Shown: piece after piece, positions 55,484 through 63,997 of the stretch
How positions within the stretch are numbered: position 1 is the first letter of the stretch
Layout: every line of letters starts with the position of its first letter
NCBI RefSeq assembly: GCF_024701975.1
Contig: NZ_JANLNM010000001.1
Span: 2,046,001-2,110,000 of the forward strand
Direction of reading: 5' to 3'
DNA from: Variovorax sp. ZS18.2.2
GTDB lineage: Bacteria; Pseudomonadota; Gammaproteobacteria; Burkholderiales; Burkholderiaceae_C
Length of the DNA: 64,000 bases
Translations under genes and position numbers: made by a program
Notes under the pieces: model-generated
The model's database searches: none
The model's input: the letters and a program-made list of their open reading frames with translations, nothing else
What the model was told of the DNA's origin: nothing

Positions 55484-57004
55484 ATGCAAAACGGCACCCG
55501 CCTCGCCGCAGTCGATCTCGGTTCCAACAGCTTCAGGCTCGAAATCGGACAGGTCGACCACGGCCAGATCCACCGCACCGAATACCTGAAGGAAACGGTG
55601 CGCCAGGGCAATGGCCTGGACAGCGCACGCAATCTCACGACCGAAGCCATGCAGCGCGGCTGGGACGCGCTGGCGCGTTTCGGCGAGCGCCTGGCCGGCT
55701 TCAAGCGCTCGCAGGTGCGCGCCGTCGCCACGCAGACGCTGCGCGAAGCGCGCAACCGCGAAGAATTTCTGCTGCGCGCGCGCACCATCCTGGGCTTCGG
55801 CATCGACGTGATCCCGGGCCGGGAAGAAGCCCGCCTTATCTATCAGGGCGTGGCGCACATGCTCCCCCACACCGACGCCTCCGACCGCGAGCGCCGCCTG
55901 GTGGTGGACATCGGCGGGCGCTCCACCGAAATGATCATCGGCCGCGCGCTCGATGCCGAGCTGATGGAGTCCTACCGCGTCGGCAGCGTCGCCTGGTCGA
56001 TGAAGCACTTCGCCGAGGGCCAGTTCACGCCTGCCGCCTTCCGCGCCGCCGAAGTGGCCGCCAAGGCGGTGCTGGACGACGCGCTCGGCAGCTACACCCG
56101 CGACCAATGGGACGTGGCCTACGGTGCCTCCGGCACCATCGGCGCTGTCGGCGACGTGCTGGCCGCGGCCGGCGCGGAGCCCGGCCTCGTCACCCGCGAG
56201 GGCCTGGACTGGCTGCTCGACCGCCTGCTCAAGGCGGGCAGCGCCGACAAGCTGCGCATCGACGGCATGCGCGAAGACCGCAAGGCCGTGATCGGCGGCG
56301 GCGTGAGCGTCCTGCGCGCGGTGTTCGACCTGCTCGGCATCGAAGAAATGAAGGTTGCCCAGGGCGCCCTGCGCCACGGTGTGCTCTACGAACTGCTGGA
56401 GCGCGACGAGAGCGTGGCCGACATGCGCACCGCCACGGTGGCGCGGCTCGCCACGCGCTTCGCGGTCGACCCCGCACAGGCCAAGCGGGTGGGCGACGCC
56501 GCTGCTTCGCTGTTCGTGCAGCTCGCGCCCGCCGCGCGCGGCGGCAGCACCTCCAACCGCGCGGGCCGCGCATTGCGCAAGCTCGGCTGGGCCGCGCAAC
56601 TGCACGAGATCGGCGCGCTTGTGTCGCACAGCGACTATCACAAGCACGGCGCCTACATCCTCGACAACACCGACGCGCCCGGCTTCGCGGTGAACGAGCT
56701 GCATGCGCTCGGCCAACTGGTGCTGGGACAGCGCGGCAAGCTGCGCAAGCTCGAAGCCTCGCTCGACGACGAGACCTTCGTGATGCAGCTGCTCGCGCTG
56801 CGGCTGGCCGTGATCCTCTGCCACGCGCGCCGCGATCCCGATCCGCAGGCACTGCACCTCGCCGCGCTGGGCGCACGGGCGTTCACCATCGTGTGCGCGC
56901 CTGACTGGGCCGATGCCTATCCGCAGTCGGCCCACCTCCTGCGCGAGGAAGTGCTGGCCTGGCAGAAAACCAGCAACTGGCGCGTGGAACTGACCGGAAT
57001 CTAA
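55484..57004 (+). CDS. ppx: Exopolyphosphatase (Ppx/GppA family)
   Basis: A 506-residue enzyme that removes terminal phosphate from polyphosphate. The actin-like ATPase domain starts RLAAVDLGSNSFRLEIG; further motifs are AVATQTLREARN, RLVVDIGGRSTEMIIG and AYGASGTIGAVGDVL. The C-terminal HD-like domain has LHEIGALVSHSDYHKHGAY. ATG 55484 is where family homology begins; an in-frame ATA/ATG extension to 55412 is not needed. Divergent from pstS. Confidence 0.93.
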   Translation: MQNGTRLAAVDLGSNSFRLEIGQVDHGQIHRTEYLKETVRQGNGLDSARNLTTEAMQRGWDALARFGERLAGFKRSQVRAVATQTLREARNREEFLLRARTILGFGIDVIPGREEARLIYQGVAHMLPHTDASDRERRLVVDIGGRSTEMIIGRALDAELMESYRVGSVAWSMKHFAEGQFTPAAFRAAEVAAKAVLDDALGSYTRDQWDVAYGASGTIGAVGDVLAAAGAEPGLVTREGLDWLLDRLLKAGSADKLRIDGMREDRKAVIGGGVSVLRAVFDLLGIEEMKVAQGALRHGVLYELLERDESVADMRTATVARLATRFAVDPAQAKRVGDAAASLFVQLAPAARGGSTSNRAGRALRKLGWAAQLHEIGALVSHSDYHKHGAYILDNTDAPGFAVNELHALGQLVLGQRGKLRKLEASLDDETFVMQLLALRLAVILCHARRDPDPQALHLAALGARAFTIVCAPDWADAYPQSAHLLREEVLAWQKTSNWRVELTGI

Positions 57005-57009
57005 GCACT

Positions 57010-57098
57010 CCCCCAGGCTTCGCGCACTTCGTGTCGCTTCGCCAACCCCCTCGCCGGGGGCAACACCAGCGGCCCGGCAAAGCCGGTTCCGCGGTGTT
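57010..57098 (+). repeat. Dispersed intergenic repeat, copy 3
   Basis: Same orientation as 14148-14236 and inverted relative to 50596-50682. It has CGCACTTCGTGTCGCTTCGC and CAGCGGCCCGGCAAAGCCG, plus an internal CCCCCTCGCCGGGGG hairpin. It lies just after the ppx stop. Confidence 0.85.
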
Positions 57099-57134
57099 CT
57101 TGAAAAATGCCCCGCCGCGGACGCGAAGAAAACT

Positions 57135-57602
57135 TCAGAGCAGCTCGGGCGACTGCACCGTCACCACGACGGTCTGCACATCGCCGTCGCGCTCGCGGGT
57201 GCGGATCCACCACAGTGCGCCCTTGCGCACCGGGCAGCTGTCCTGCTTCAGCCCGAGCAGGAGCGAGATGGCCTGCCCCACCGAGGGCTGGTGGCCAATC
57301 ATCAGCACGACCGACTTGCCGTTGGGCCAGCCGGCCGCGCCGAGCACCGCATCGGCCGTGGTGTCGGGCGCCAGCTCGCTGCGCAGTTTGTACTTGCGGC
57401 CCAGCGCGAGGGCGGTCTGCTCGCAGCGCCGTGCAGGGCTGCAGATGATGCGGGTGCCGTCGGGCAGTTGCCGATCGAGCCAGCTGGCCATGCGCTTGGC
57501 CTGCTTTTCGCCACGTGCGGTGAGCGAACGCTGCATGTCGTCACAACCCTCGGTCCAGTCCTCGGCTTCGGCATGACGCCAGAAGATCAAGTCCATGGTC
57601 AT
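57135..57602 (-). CDS. sixA: SixA-like histidine phosphatase
   Basis: A 155-residue phosphohistidine phosphatase of the RHG superfamily: catalytic His in FWRHAEAED near residue 10 and the second His in MIGHQPSVGQA, with SPARRCEQTA for phosphate binding. SixA acts on phosphorylated histidine in phosphorelay or phosphotransferase proteins. ATG 57602 is chosen (AAAGAC before it), ATG 57596 is equally possible. It follows ppk1 after 13 bases, so it is probably co-transcribed with it and Pho-controlled. Confidence 0.85.
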   Translation of the reverse strand: MTMDLIFWRHAEAEDWTEGCDDMQRSLTARGEKQAKRMASWLDRQLPDGTRIICSPARRCEQTALALGRKYKLRSELAPDTTADAVLGAAGWPNGKSVVLMIGHQPSVGQAISLLLGLKQDSCPVRKGALWWIRTRERDGDVQTVVVTVQSPELL

Positions 57603-57615
57603 CGTCTTTCGAACA

Positions 57616-59754
57616 TCAGTTGCTGGATGCATCATCGTGATGCCCTCGTGATGCATAACGGTTCATGAGTGCGGCCTGGGCACCGTGGGCCTCGACCACG
57701 CGGGAGGCGCCCGCCTCGCCCGGATGCGTGTCGTGGTCGACGCGCGCGTAGATACCGTCGCCGCCCAGGTCCCAGGCGTCGCGGCCGTCGTGCAGGTAGG
57801 CCACCAGGCACTCGTCGATGAGGCGCTGGCGCAGGCCCGGGTCGGTCACGGGCCAGGCGAGTTCGATGCGCCGCATCATGTTGCGGTTCATCCAGTCGGC
57901 GCTCGAGAGGTAGAGCGATTCGTCCTCGCCGTTGCGGAAATAGAAGACCCGCGAATGCTCGAGGAACCGCCCGATCACCGAGCGCACGCGGATGTTGTCG
58001 GTGAGGCCCGGCACCTGTGCCGGCAGCGTGCAGGCGCCGCGCACGATCAGGTCGATCTTCACGCCCTTCTGCCCCGCGAGGATCAGCGCGGCGATCAGCG
58101 CGTCGTCGGTCAGCGCGTTCATCTTGGCGACGATGCGCGTCGGCTCACCGTTCGATGCGGCCAGGCCCAGCGCGTCGATCTGCGCAACCAGGTTCTTGTG
58201 CAGGTCGAAGGGCGCGAGCCACATGCGGTTGAGCTTGGGTAGGCGGCTCTGGCTCGCCAGGTGGACGAACACCGCCTCCATGTCGGCCGTCAGCAGCGGA
58301 TCGGCCGTGAGGTGGCTGATGTCGGTGTAGAGCCTGGCGGTGCGCGGGTTGTAGTTGCCGGTGGAAAGATGGCCGTAGCGGCGCAACTGCTTGCCCTCGC
58401 GGCGCGTCACCAGCAGCATCTTGGCGTGGGTCTTCAGGCCCACCACGCCATACACCACCTGCGCGCCGATCGACTCGAGCATCTCGGCCCAGTTGATGTT
58501 GGCCTCTTCGTCGAAGCGCGCCTTGAGCTCCACCACCACGGTGACTTCCTTGCCCCGGCGCACGGCTTCGCGCAGCAGGTCCATCAGCTCCGAATCGGCG
58601 CCGGTGCGGTAGATAGTCTGCTTGATGGCCAGCACCTGCGGGTCGAGCACCGCTTCGCGCAGGAAGGCGAGCACACCATCGAAGCTCTCGAAGGGCTGGT
58701 GGATCAGCACGTCACCGCGCTGCAGGCGCTCGAAGAACGATTGGGCGGGCGACAGCGTGACCGGAAACGACGCGGAATACGGCGGAAAGCGCAGTTGCGG
58801 CTCTTCGATCAGGTCGATCAACTGCGTGAGCCGGGCCAGGTTCACCGGCCCATGCACGCGGTAAAGCGACTCAGGCGGCAGGTTGAACTGCGCCAGGAGA
58901 AAGCTCGCGAGCGATTCGGCGCAGCTGGCCGACACCTCCAGGCGCACGGCCTGTCCGTAGTGGCGGTGCTGCAGGCCTTGGCGCAATGCGGTGCGCAGGT
59001 TCTTGACGTCTTCCTCGTCCACCGCGAGATCGGAATGCCGCGTGACGCGGAACTGCGAGAAGTCGCCCACCTCGCGGCCCGGGAACATGCTCGACAGATG
59101 GGCCCGCACCACGCTCGACAGCGCCACGAACAGCGTCTTGCCGTCCGACACCTTGGCCGGCATGCGGATCAGGCGCGGCAGCACGCGCGGCAGCTTGACG
59201 ATCTGGATCGGGTTCTCGCGCCCGAAGGCGTCCTTGCCGCCCAGCCGCACGATGAAGTTGAGCGACTTGTTGGCCACCTGCGGAAACGGATGCGCCGGGT
59301 CCAGCCCGACGGGGATCAGCAGCGGGCGCACCTCGCGCTCGAAATACTCGCTCACCCATTTGCGCTGCGCCGGATTGCGCTCGCCGTGCGAAATGATGTG
59401 GATGCCGTGCGTCGCGAAGGTCGGCATCAGCTCGTCGTTGTACAGCGCGTACTGGCGTGCCACCAGCGTGTGCGCCGCCTCGGCCAGTTGTTCGAACGAG
59501 TCGACGGTGTAGGTGCCCTTCTGGTCACCGGCGCTGCCGGCGATCAGGTGCGGCGCGGCGCGGACCTCGAAGAACTCGTCGAGGTTGGAGGACACGATGC
59601 ACAGGTAGCGAAGACGCTCGATCAGCGGGACCTCGGGCCGGTGGGCCCAGTCGAGCACGCGCTCGTTGAACGACAGGATGCTGTGATCCCGGTCGAGCAG
59701 GGTGAATGTGGGCGCCGCGACGGCGAGCGACCGGTCTGCGGGGGCTGGTGACAT
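57616..59754 (-). CDS. ppk1: Polyphosphate kinase 1
   Basis: A 712-residue enzyme that makes polyphosphate from ATP. N-terminal domain starts RDHSILSFNERVLDWAHRP; the phosphohistidine is in LKTHAKMLLVTRR near residue 441, with GHLSTGNYNPRTARLYTD after it, and the second HKD-like histidine is in RFLEHSRVFYF. I use ATG 59754 (MSPAPADRSL), because an in-frame extension to 59937 would run across the Pho-box region. Polyphosphate made here is degraded by Ppx encoded nearby. Confidence 0.94.
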   Translation of the reverse strand: MSPAPADRSLAVAAPTFTLLDRDHSILSFNERVLDWAHRPEVPLIERLRYLCIVSSNLDEFFEVRAAPHLIAGSAGDQKGTYTVDSFEQLAEAAHTLVARQYALYNDELMPTFATHGIHIISHGERNPAQRKWVSEYFEREVRPLLIPVGLDPAHPFPQVANKSLNFIVRLGGKDAFGRENPIQIVKLPRVLPRLIRMPAKVSDGKTLFVALSSVVRAHLSSMFPGREVGDFSQFRVTRHSDLAVDEEDVKNLRTALRQGLQHRHYGQAVRLEVSASCAESLASFLLAQFNLPPESLYRVHGPVNLARLTQLIDLIEEPQLRFPPYSASFPVTLSPAQSFFERLQRGDVLIHQPFESFDGVLAFLREAVLDPQVLAIKQTIYRTGADSELMDLLREAVRRGKEVTVVVELKARFDEEANINWAEMLESIGAQVVYGVVGLKTHAKMLLVTRREGKQLRRYGHLSTGNYNPRTARLYTDISHLTADPLLTADMEAVFVHLASQSRLPKLNRMWLAPFDLHKNLVAQIDALGLAASNGEPTRIVAKMNALTDDALIAALILAGQKGVKIDLIVRGACTLPAQVPGLTDNIRVRSVIGRFLEHSRVFYFRNGEDESLYLSSADWMNRNMMRRIELAWPVTDPGLRQRLIDECLVAYLHDGRDAWDLGGDGIYARVDHDTHPGEAGASRVVEAHGAQAALMNRYASRGHHDDASSN

Positions 59755-59823
59755 GGGCACTGATTCTGGAGCAAGCGGCACGGGAGCAGACGTAGACTGA
59801 AATATGACAGTGTCTATGTCATT

Positions 59824-59842
59824 TGTGACAGTTGAATGACGT
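59824..59842 (-). promoter_or_regulatory. Pho box upstream of ppk1
   Basis: The minus strand reads ACGTCATTCAACTGTCACA, matching 15 of 19 positions of the Pho box. A further GTCATATT half-site lies downstream at about 59809-59802, so three GTCA direct repeats lie in a 40-base stretch. The ppk1 ATG is 70 bases from the box. Confidence 0.65.
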
Positions 59843-59933
59843 TCATGTGACGCCGCATCCCCCGCCTTGTGCGGCTCCATCATGCCCGGCGGGAGGGCGG
59901 GCGGCCCGTCGTCAGGACGGACGCCCACCGGTT

Positions 59934-60821
59934 TCATGCGCCGAGAAAGTGCTTGCGGTAGCGCGCCGGCAGATCGTCGATGCGCATCAGCATCGGCAGG
60001 TCGGCGGCGTTGAAGTCCGGGTCCCAGGCCGGTGCGCCCAGCACCTTGGCGCCCAGACGCAGGTAACCCTTGATGAGCGCCGGCGGCTCCACGTCGAGCG
60101 TACTGTCCAGCCGCTCGACCGGCAGCGGCAGGCGCGGCTGCACCTGATATTGAATCGGCGCCATGTGGCTGGCCGAGACCTGCCGCCAGATGCTGGCGGC
60201 CGCGTCACCATTTGTCACACCGTTGTGCGACATCGGAATGCTCGCGCAGCCGATCATGGTGTCCAGCTTGTTGCGGTGCATGAAACCGGCCAGCGCACCC
60301 CACAGCGCGAGGATCACCCCGCCCTGGCGGTGTTCGGGATGCACGCAGCTGCGGCCCAACTCGACCATGCGCTCGCGCAGGTCGCGCAGGCGGGTCAGGT
60401 CGAACTCGGTGTCGCTGTAGGTGCTGCCGATGCGGCGCGCCTGCGCCGGGGTGAGCACACGGTAGGTGCCGATGACCTGGTTGGTGAGCTCGTCGCGCAC
60501 CAAGAGGTGCTCGCAGAAGTCGTCGAACAGGTCGATGTCGTGGCCGGCCAGCGGCGAAGAGACACGGGCGCCCATTTCGCCGACGAACACGTCGTAGCGC
60601 AGGCGCTGCGCGGCACGCACGTCGTCCAGATGGCGGGCCCAGCCAACCGTGATGCCTTGCTTGGCTTCGACGGGCGGGGGAAGAATGACGGCGGGTGCCT
60701 GCGGCACCGACACACGGGCCGCGGTGGAAGCACTGGCTACAGCGACCGTGGGCGCAGGCCACAAGGCCGCGCGCAGCCCGATCTGCGAAAGCGGAAACGT
60801 CGGGTTGGGCAGTTCTTTCAT
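59934..60821 (-). CDS. GNAT-family N-acyltransferase, OlsB/hemolysin-like
   Basis: A 295-residue protein of the PF13444 acyltransferase group. Core motifs: VRAAQRLRYDVFVGEMGAR (residues about 67-85), FDDFCEHLLVRDE, VIGTYRVLTP and ELGRSCVHPEHRQGGVI. OlsB of this group adds a 3-hydroxyacyl chain to ornithine in the first step of ornithine-lipid synthesis, which many bacteria switch on when phosphate is short. Its position beside ppk1 fits, but no OlsA is in the window. ATG 60821 has AAAGGG seven bases upstream; 60854 is the alternative. Confidence 0.78.
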   Translation of the reverse strand: MKELPNPTFPLSQIGLRAALWPAPTVAVASASTAARVSVPQAPAVILPPPVEAKQGITVGWARHLDDVRAAQRLRYDVFVGEMGARVSSPLAGHDIDLFDDFCEHLLVRDELTNQVIGTYRVLTPAQARRIGSTYSDTEFDLTRLRDLRERMVELGRSCVHPEHRQGGVILALWGALAGFMHRNKLDTMIGCASIPMSHNGVTNGDAAASIWRQVSASHMAPIQYQVQPRLPLPVERLDSTLDVEPPALIKGYLRLGAKVLGAPAWDPDFNAADLPMLMRIDDLPARYRKHFLGA

Positions 60822-60966
60822 GTGGAACCCTTTCTGCCGAGGGAGTCTCCGCACCTGCGATGAAGCCGGCGTGTCAGGAAGATTGCATGCGTATGACGGT
60901 GTTACAGCCGGTCTGCGGTACTTCGTCGTCTAATGCGGTGGATTCGCGACATGGAGCTTGGAACAC

Positions 60967-62646
60967 ATGGCCACCGCAGCAAACGGCACCGACAGCAGCC
61001 GCTTTCACCAAACCTTTCCTGTCCTCAGTGACACCGAGATTGCGCGCATCGCGCGCTTCGGCAGCGTGCAGCAATTCGCGCGCGGCGAGCGGCTTTTTAC
61101 CGCCGGCGAAACCGGACCCGGCATGTTCGTGCTGCTCAAGGGCGTGGTCGCTGTCACGCAGCGCGACGGGCTCGGCCGCGTGGTGCCGATCGTGCGGCAG
61201 GGCCCTGGCGAATTCCTGGCCGAAGTCGGCCAATTGAGTGGCCGCCCTGCCCTGGTCGACGGGCATGCCGATGAAGACGTCGAGGCGCTGCTTGTGTCCC
61301 CCCAACAACTGCGCGCATTGCTGGTGGCCGAAGCCGACCTGGGCGAACGCATCACCCGCGCGCTGATCCTGCGGCGCGTGGCGCTGATCGAATCCGGCGC
61401 GAGTGGGCCGGTGCTGATCGGCAAGCCGCAGTCGGCCGACATGGCGCGCCTCGAAAACTTTCTGCGGCGAAACGGCTATCCCTATCACCTGGTCGATGCC
61501 GCCGAAGACCCCGACGCCGCCGCGCTGCTCGAACAATATGGCACCTGCCAGTTGCTGGCCGTGTGTCCCGACGGTTCGGTGCTCGTGAACCCGGCCGAGG
61601 ACGCACTGGCGCGCTGCCTCGGCATGGTCGACACCGTCGAGCACAACGAGCTGTTCGACGTGGCCGTGGTCGGCGCGGGGCCGGCCGGCCTCGCCACCGC
61701 CGTGTATGCCGCCTCCGAAGGCCTGCGCGTGATCGTGCTCGACTGCCGCGCCTTCGGCGGCCAGGCCGGCGCCAGCGCGCGCATCGAGAACTACCTGGGG
61801 TTTCCGACCGGCATCTCGGGACAGGCGCTGGCCGGCCGGGCCTTCGTGCAAGCGCAGAAGTTCGGCGTCGAGATGCTGATTCCGGCGAAGGTCACGTCGC
61901 TCGACTGCTCGCGCGAGAACGAGCGCGAAAGCCTCGGCATTGCGCTGGCCGATGGCCGCACGATCCACGCGCGCACGGTGGTCATCGCGAGCGGCGCACG
62001 CTACCGGCGTCCCGACGTTCCCCGCCTTGCCGAATTCGAAGGCCGCGGCATCTGGTACTGGGCCTCGGCCATCGAAGCGAAGATCTGCTCGCAACAGGAA
62101 GTGGCGCTGGTCGGCGGCGGCAATTCAGCGGGCCAGGCCGCGGTATTCCTCGCGCGCCACGCGGCCAAGGTGAACGTGCTGGTGCGCGGACCCTCGCTGG
62201 CCGCCAGCATGTCTCGCTACCTCATCGACCGCATCGAGGCCACGCCCAACATCGAGCTGCAGCCCCACACCGAACTCGTGCGCCTGCATGGCGGTTCGGA
62301 CGAAGGCCTCACGGGCGCGACGTGGCGCTGTCACACGAGCGGCAACGAGCACGACTGCCCGGCGCGCAACATCTTCCTGTTTGTCGGCGCCGAACCCGAG
62401 ACCTCGTGGCTCGAGGGGTGCGCGGTCGCGGTCGACAAACACGGCTTCGTGCTGACCGGCGCGCCGGCGAGCAGCGGCTTTCCCGCGCGGCCGGCCACGG
62501 CGCTCGAATCCAGCGTGCCCGGCGTGTACGCCGTGGGCGACGTGCGCTCGGGCTCGGTCAAGCGCGTGGGTGGTGCGATCGGAGAAGGGGCTGCGGCGGT
62601 GGCGCTGATCCATCAGCACCTGTCGCAGACGACGGCCGTGGCCTGA
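60967..62646 (+). CDS. Three-domain cyclic-nucleotide-binding / glutaredoxin-like / FAD oxidoreductase
   Basis: A 559-residue fusion. Residues 15-130 form a cyclic-nucleotide-binding-like domain (FARGERLFTAGETGPGMFVLLKG). Residues about 150-222 look like a glutaredoxin fold without CPYC (NFLRRNGYPYHLVD, LAVCPDGSVLVNPAED). The rest is a thioredoxin-reductase-like flavoprotein with VAVVGAGPAGLATA (near 231), FGGQAGASARIENYLGFP, VALVGGGNSAGQAAV (near 379) and GVYAVGDVRSGSVKRV. The CxxC that should follow the NADPH domain is replaced by YWASAIEAKIC, so it cannot be an ordinary thioredoxin reductase. The 36-base gap to a UBP zinc finger gene suggests a functional pair. Confidence 0.85.
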   Translation: MATAANGTDSSRFHQTFPVLSDTEIARIARFGSVQQFARGERLFTAGETGPGMFVLLKGVVAVTQRDGLGRVVPIVRQGPGEFLAEVGQLSGRPALVDGHADEDVEALLVSPQQLRALLVAEADLGERITRALILRRVALIESGASGPVLIGKPQSADMARLENFLRRNGYPYHLVDAAEDPDAAALLEQYGTCQLLAVCPDGSVLVNPAEDALARCLGMVDTVEHNELFDVAVVGAGPAGLATAVYAASEGLRVIVLDCRAFGGQAGASARIENYLGFPTGISGQALAGRAFVQAQKFGVEMLIPAKVTSLDCSRENERESLGIALADGRTIHARTVVIASGARYRRPDVPRLAEFEGRGIWYWASAIEAKICSQQEVALVGGGNSAGQAAVFLARHAAKVNVLVRGPSLAASMSRYLIDRIEATPNIELQPHTELVRLHGGSDEGLTGATWRCHTSGNEHDCPARNIFLFVGAEPETSWLEGCAVAVDKHGFVLTGAPASSGFPARPATALESSVPGVYAVGDVRSGSVKRVGGAIGEGAAAVALIHQHLSQTTAVA

Positions 62647-62685
62647 CCCTCTTTCTCCATCAGATACCAATCAAGGAATTCTTCG

Positions 62686-62949
62686 GTGCCCATCAAAGCC
62701 TGCGACCACGTGCCTTCCGCCCTCGCGCAACCCCACACCCAGCGCGGCTGCGAGGACTGCCTGAAGACCGGCGACACCTGGGTCCACCTGCGCCTGTGCG
62801 TGCATTGCGGCCACGTGGGCTGCTGCGACTCGTCGAAGAACCGTCATGCCACACGGCATTCGCAGGCAGAGGGGCATCCGGTCATTCAGTCGCTCGAGCC
62901 CGGCGAAGACTGGATGTGGTGCAACGCGCACCAGCTGCAGGTGGGCTGA
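62686..62949 (+). CDS. UBP-type zinc finger protein
   Basis: An 87-residue protein that is almost entirely a ZnF-UBP domain (PF02148): Cys6/His8, CEDC, LCVHCGHVGCCDSSKNRHATRH and HPVIQSLEPGEDWMWC. In eukaryotes this fold grips the free C-terminal glycine pair of ubiquitin. Here the usual CGR is CCD and the WCY ligand-side tyrosine is Asn, so ubiquitin binding is doubtful. GTG start at 62686 with AAGGA upstream. The gene directly follows the CNB-FAD oxidoreductase. Confidence 0.85.
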   Translation: MPIKACDHVPSALAQPHTQRGCEDCLKTGDTWVHLRLCVHCGHVGCCDSSKNRHATRHSQAEGHPVIQSLEPGEDWMWCNAHQLQVG

Positions 62950-63045
62950 AAGCGCTGCCGCAAGGCGAATTCCCGCGCCGGCACGGGTTTGGATTGGCAC
63001 GTATATGCTGCCTCCCTCCCATCACACCCCCCCGGAGCCCGAGAC

Positions 63046-63750
63046 ATGCCCGCATCGCCCATCGAGGTCTATTCCTGGCCCACGCCCAACGGCCACAAGG
63101 TTCACGTCATGCTGGAGGAGTGCGGCCTGCCCTACCACGCGCACCCTGTGAACATCGGCAAGGGCGACCAGTTCGCGCCCGAGTTCCTGCAGATCAGCCC
63201 CAACAACAAGATCCCCGCCATCACCGACCCCGACGGTCCGGACGGCAAGCCGATCTCGCTGTTCGAATCGGGCGCGATCCTCGTCTACCTCGCGGGCAAG
63301 ACCGGCAAGTTCCTGCCCACCGGCGACCGCGAACGCTACGACGTGCTGCAGTGGCTCATGTTCCAGATGGGCGGCGTCGGCCCCATGCTCGGCCAGGCAC
63401 ACCATTTCCGCCTGTATGCGCCCGAGAAGATCGCCTATGCGATAGACCGCTACACCAATGAAGCCAGGCGCATCTACGGCGTGATCGACAAGCAGTTGTC
63501 GAAGAGCAAGTTCATCGCCGGCAAGAGCTATTCGATTGCGGACATCGCGATCTTCCCGTGGCTGCGCAGCTGGGAAAACCAGGGCATCACCCTCACCGAC
63601 TTCCCGCATCTGAAGGCTTGGTTCGACGGTATCGCCGCGCGCCCAGCCGTGCAGCGCGGCGTGAAAGTGCTGGCCGACCTGCGCCAGCCGCTCACCGGCG
63701 ACAAGGAGCGCCAGGTTCTTTTCGGCAAGACGCAGTACGAGAAACGTTGA
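63046..63750 (+). CDS. Glutathione S-transferase family protein (YfcG/YghU type)
   Basis: A 234-residue GST. The N-terminal thioredoxin-like domain has WPTPNGHKVHVMLEECGLPY and the glutathione-binding ISPNNKIPAITDP and LFESGAILVYLAG; the C-terminal helical domain has SYSIADIAIFPWLRSW. YfcG-type members act as disulfide oxidoreductases on glutathione adducts. ATG 63046 (MPASPIEVYSW) starts the first strand. The tRNA genes follow. Confidence 0.87.
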   Translation: MPASPIEVYSWPTPNGHKVHVMLEECGLPYHAHPVNIGKGDQFAPEFLQISPNNKIPAITDPDGPDGKPISLFESGAILVYLAGKTGKFLPTGDRERYDVLQWLMFQMGGVGPMLGQAHHFRLYAPEKIAYAIDRYTNEARRIYGVIDKQLSKSKFIAGKSYSIADIAIFPWLRSWENQGITLTDFPHLKAWFDGIAARPAVQRGVKVLADLRQPLTGDKERQVLFGKTQYEKR

Positions 63751-63779
63751 GAAAATCCGGAACCGGTCAATATCCGGGC

Positions 63780-63785
63780 TAGAAT
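63780..63785 (+). promoter_or_regulatory. -10 box upstream of tRNA-Pro
   Basis: TAGAAT lies 11 bases before the mature tRNA 5' end. No acceptable -35 is seen at the usual distance. Confidence 0.35.
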
Positions 63786-63796
63786 CGAGGGCTTGT

Positions 63797-63873
<77 letters not shown>

Positions 63874-63920
63874 AGTTTTCTTTTCAGTGTTTTCGTTTTT
63901 GCTTCTGTCCGGCCCGGAAT

Positions 63921-63997
63921 CTGCCCGTAGCTCAGTTGGATAGAGCACCTGCCTTCTAAGCAGGTTGTCGGGGGTTCGATCCCCTCCGGGCAGGCCA
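63921..63997 (+). tRNA. tRNA-Arg (anticodon TCT)
   Basis: A 77-base cloverleaf: acceptor CTGCCCG pairs with CGGGCAG, the D arm has AGCTCAGTTGGATAGAGC, the anticodon stem-loop CCTGCCTTCTAAGCAGG gives anticodon TCT, the T arm has GGGGTTCGATCCCC and CCA is encoded. It ends 3 bases before the window edge. Confidence 0.96.

Noticed and set aside
60822..60960. A Pho box upstream of the OlsB-like gene
   Set aside because: CTGTAACA and CGTCATA half-sites are present on the minus strand but their spacing is not the 11 bases of a Pho box.
60967..62646. Annotation as thioredoxin reductase
   Set aside because: The active-site CxxC is absent and extra N-terminal domains are present; only the flavoprotein fold is shared.
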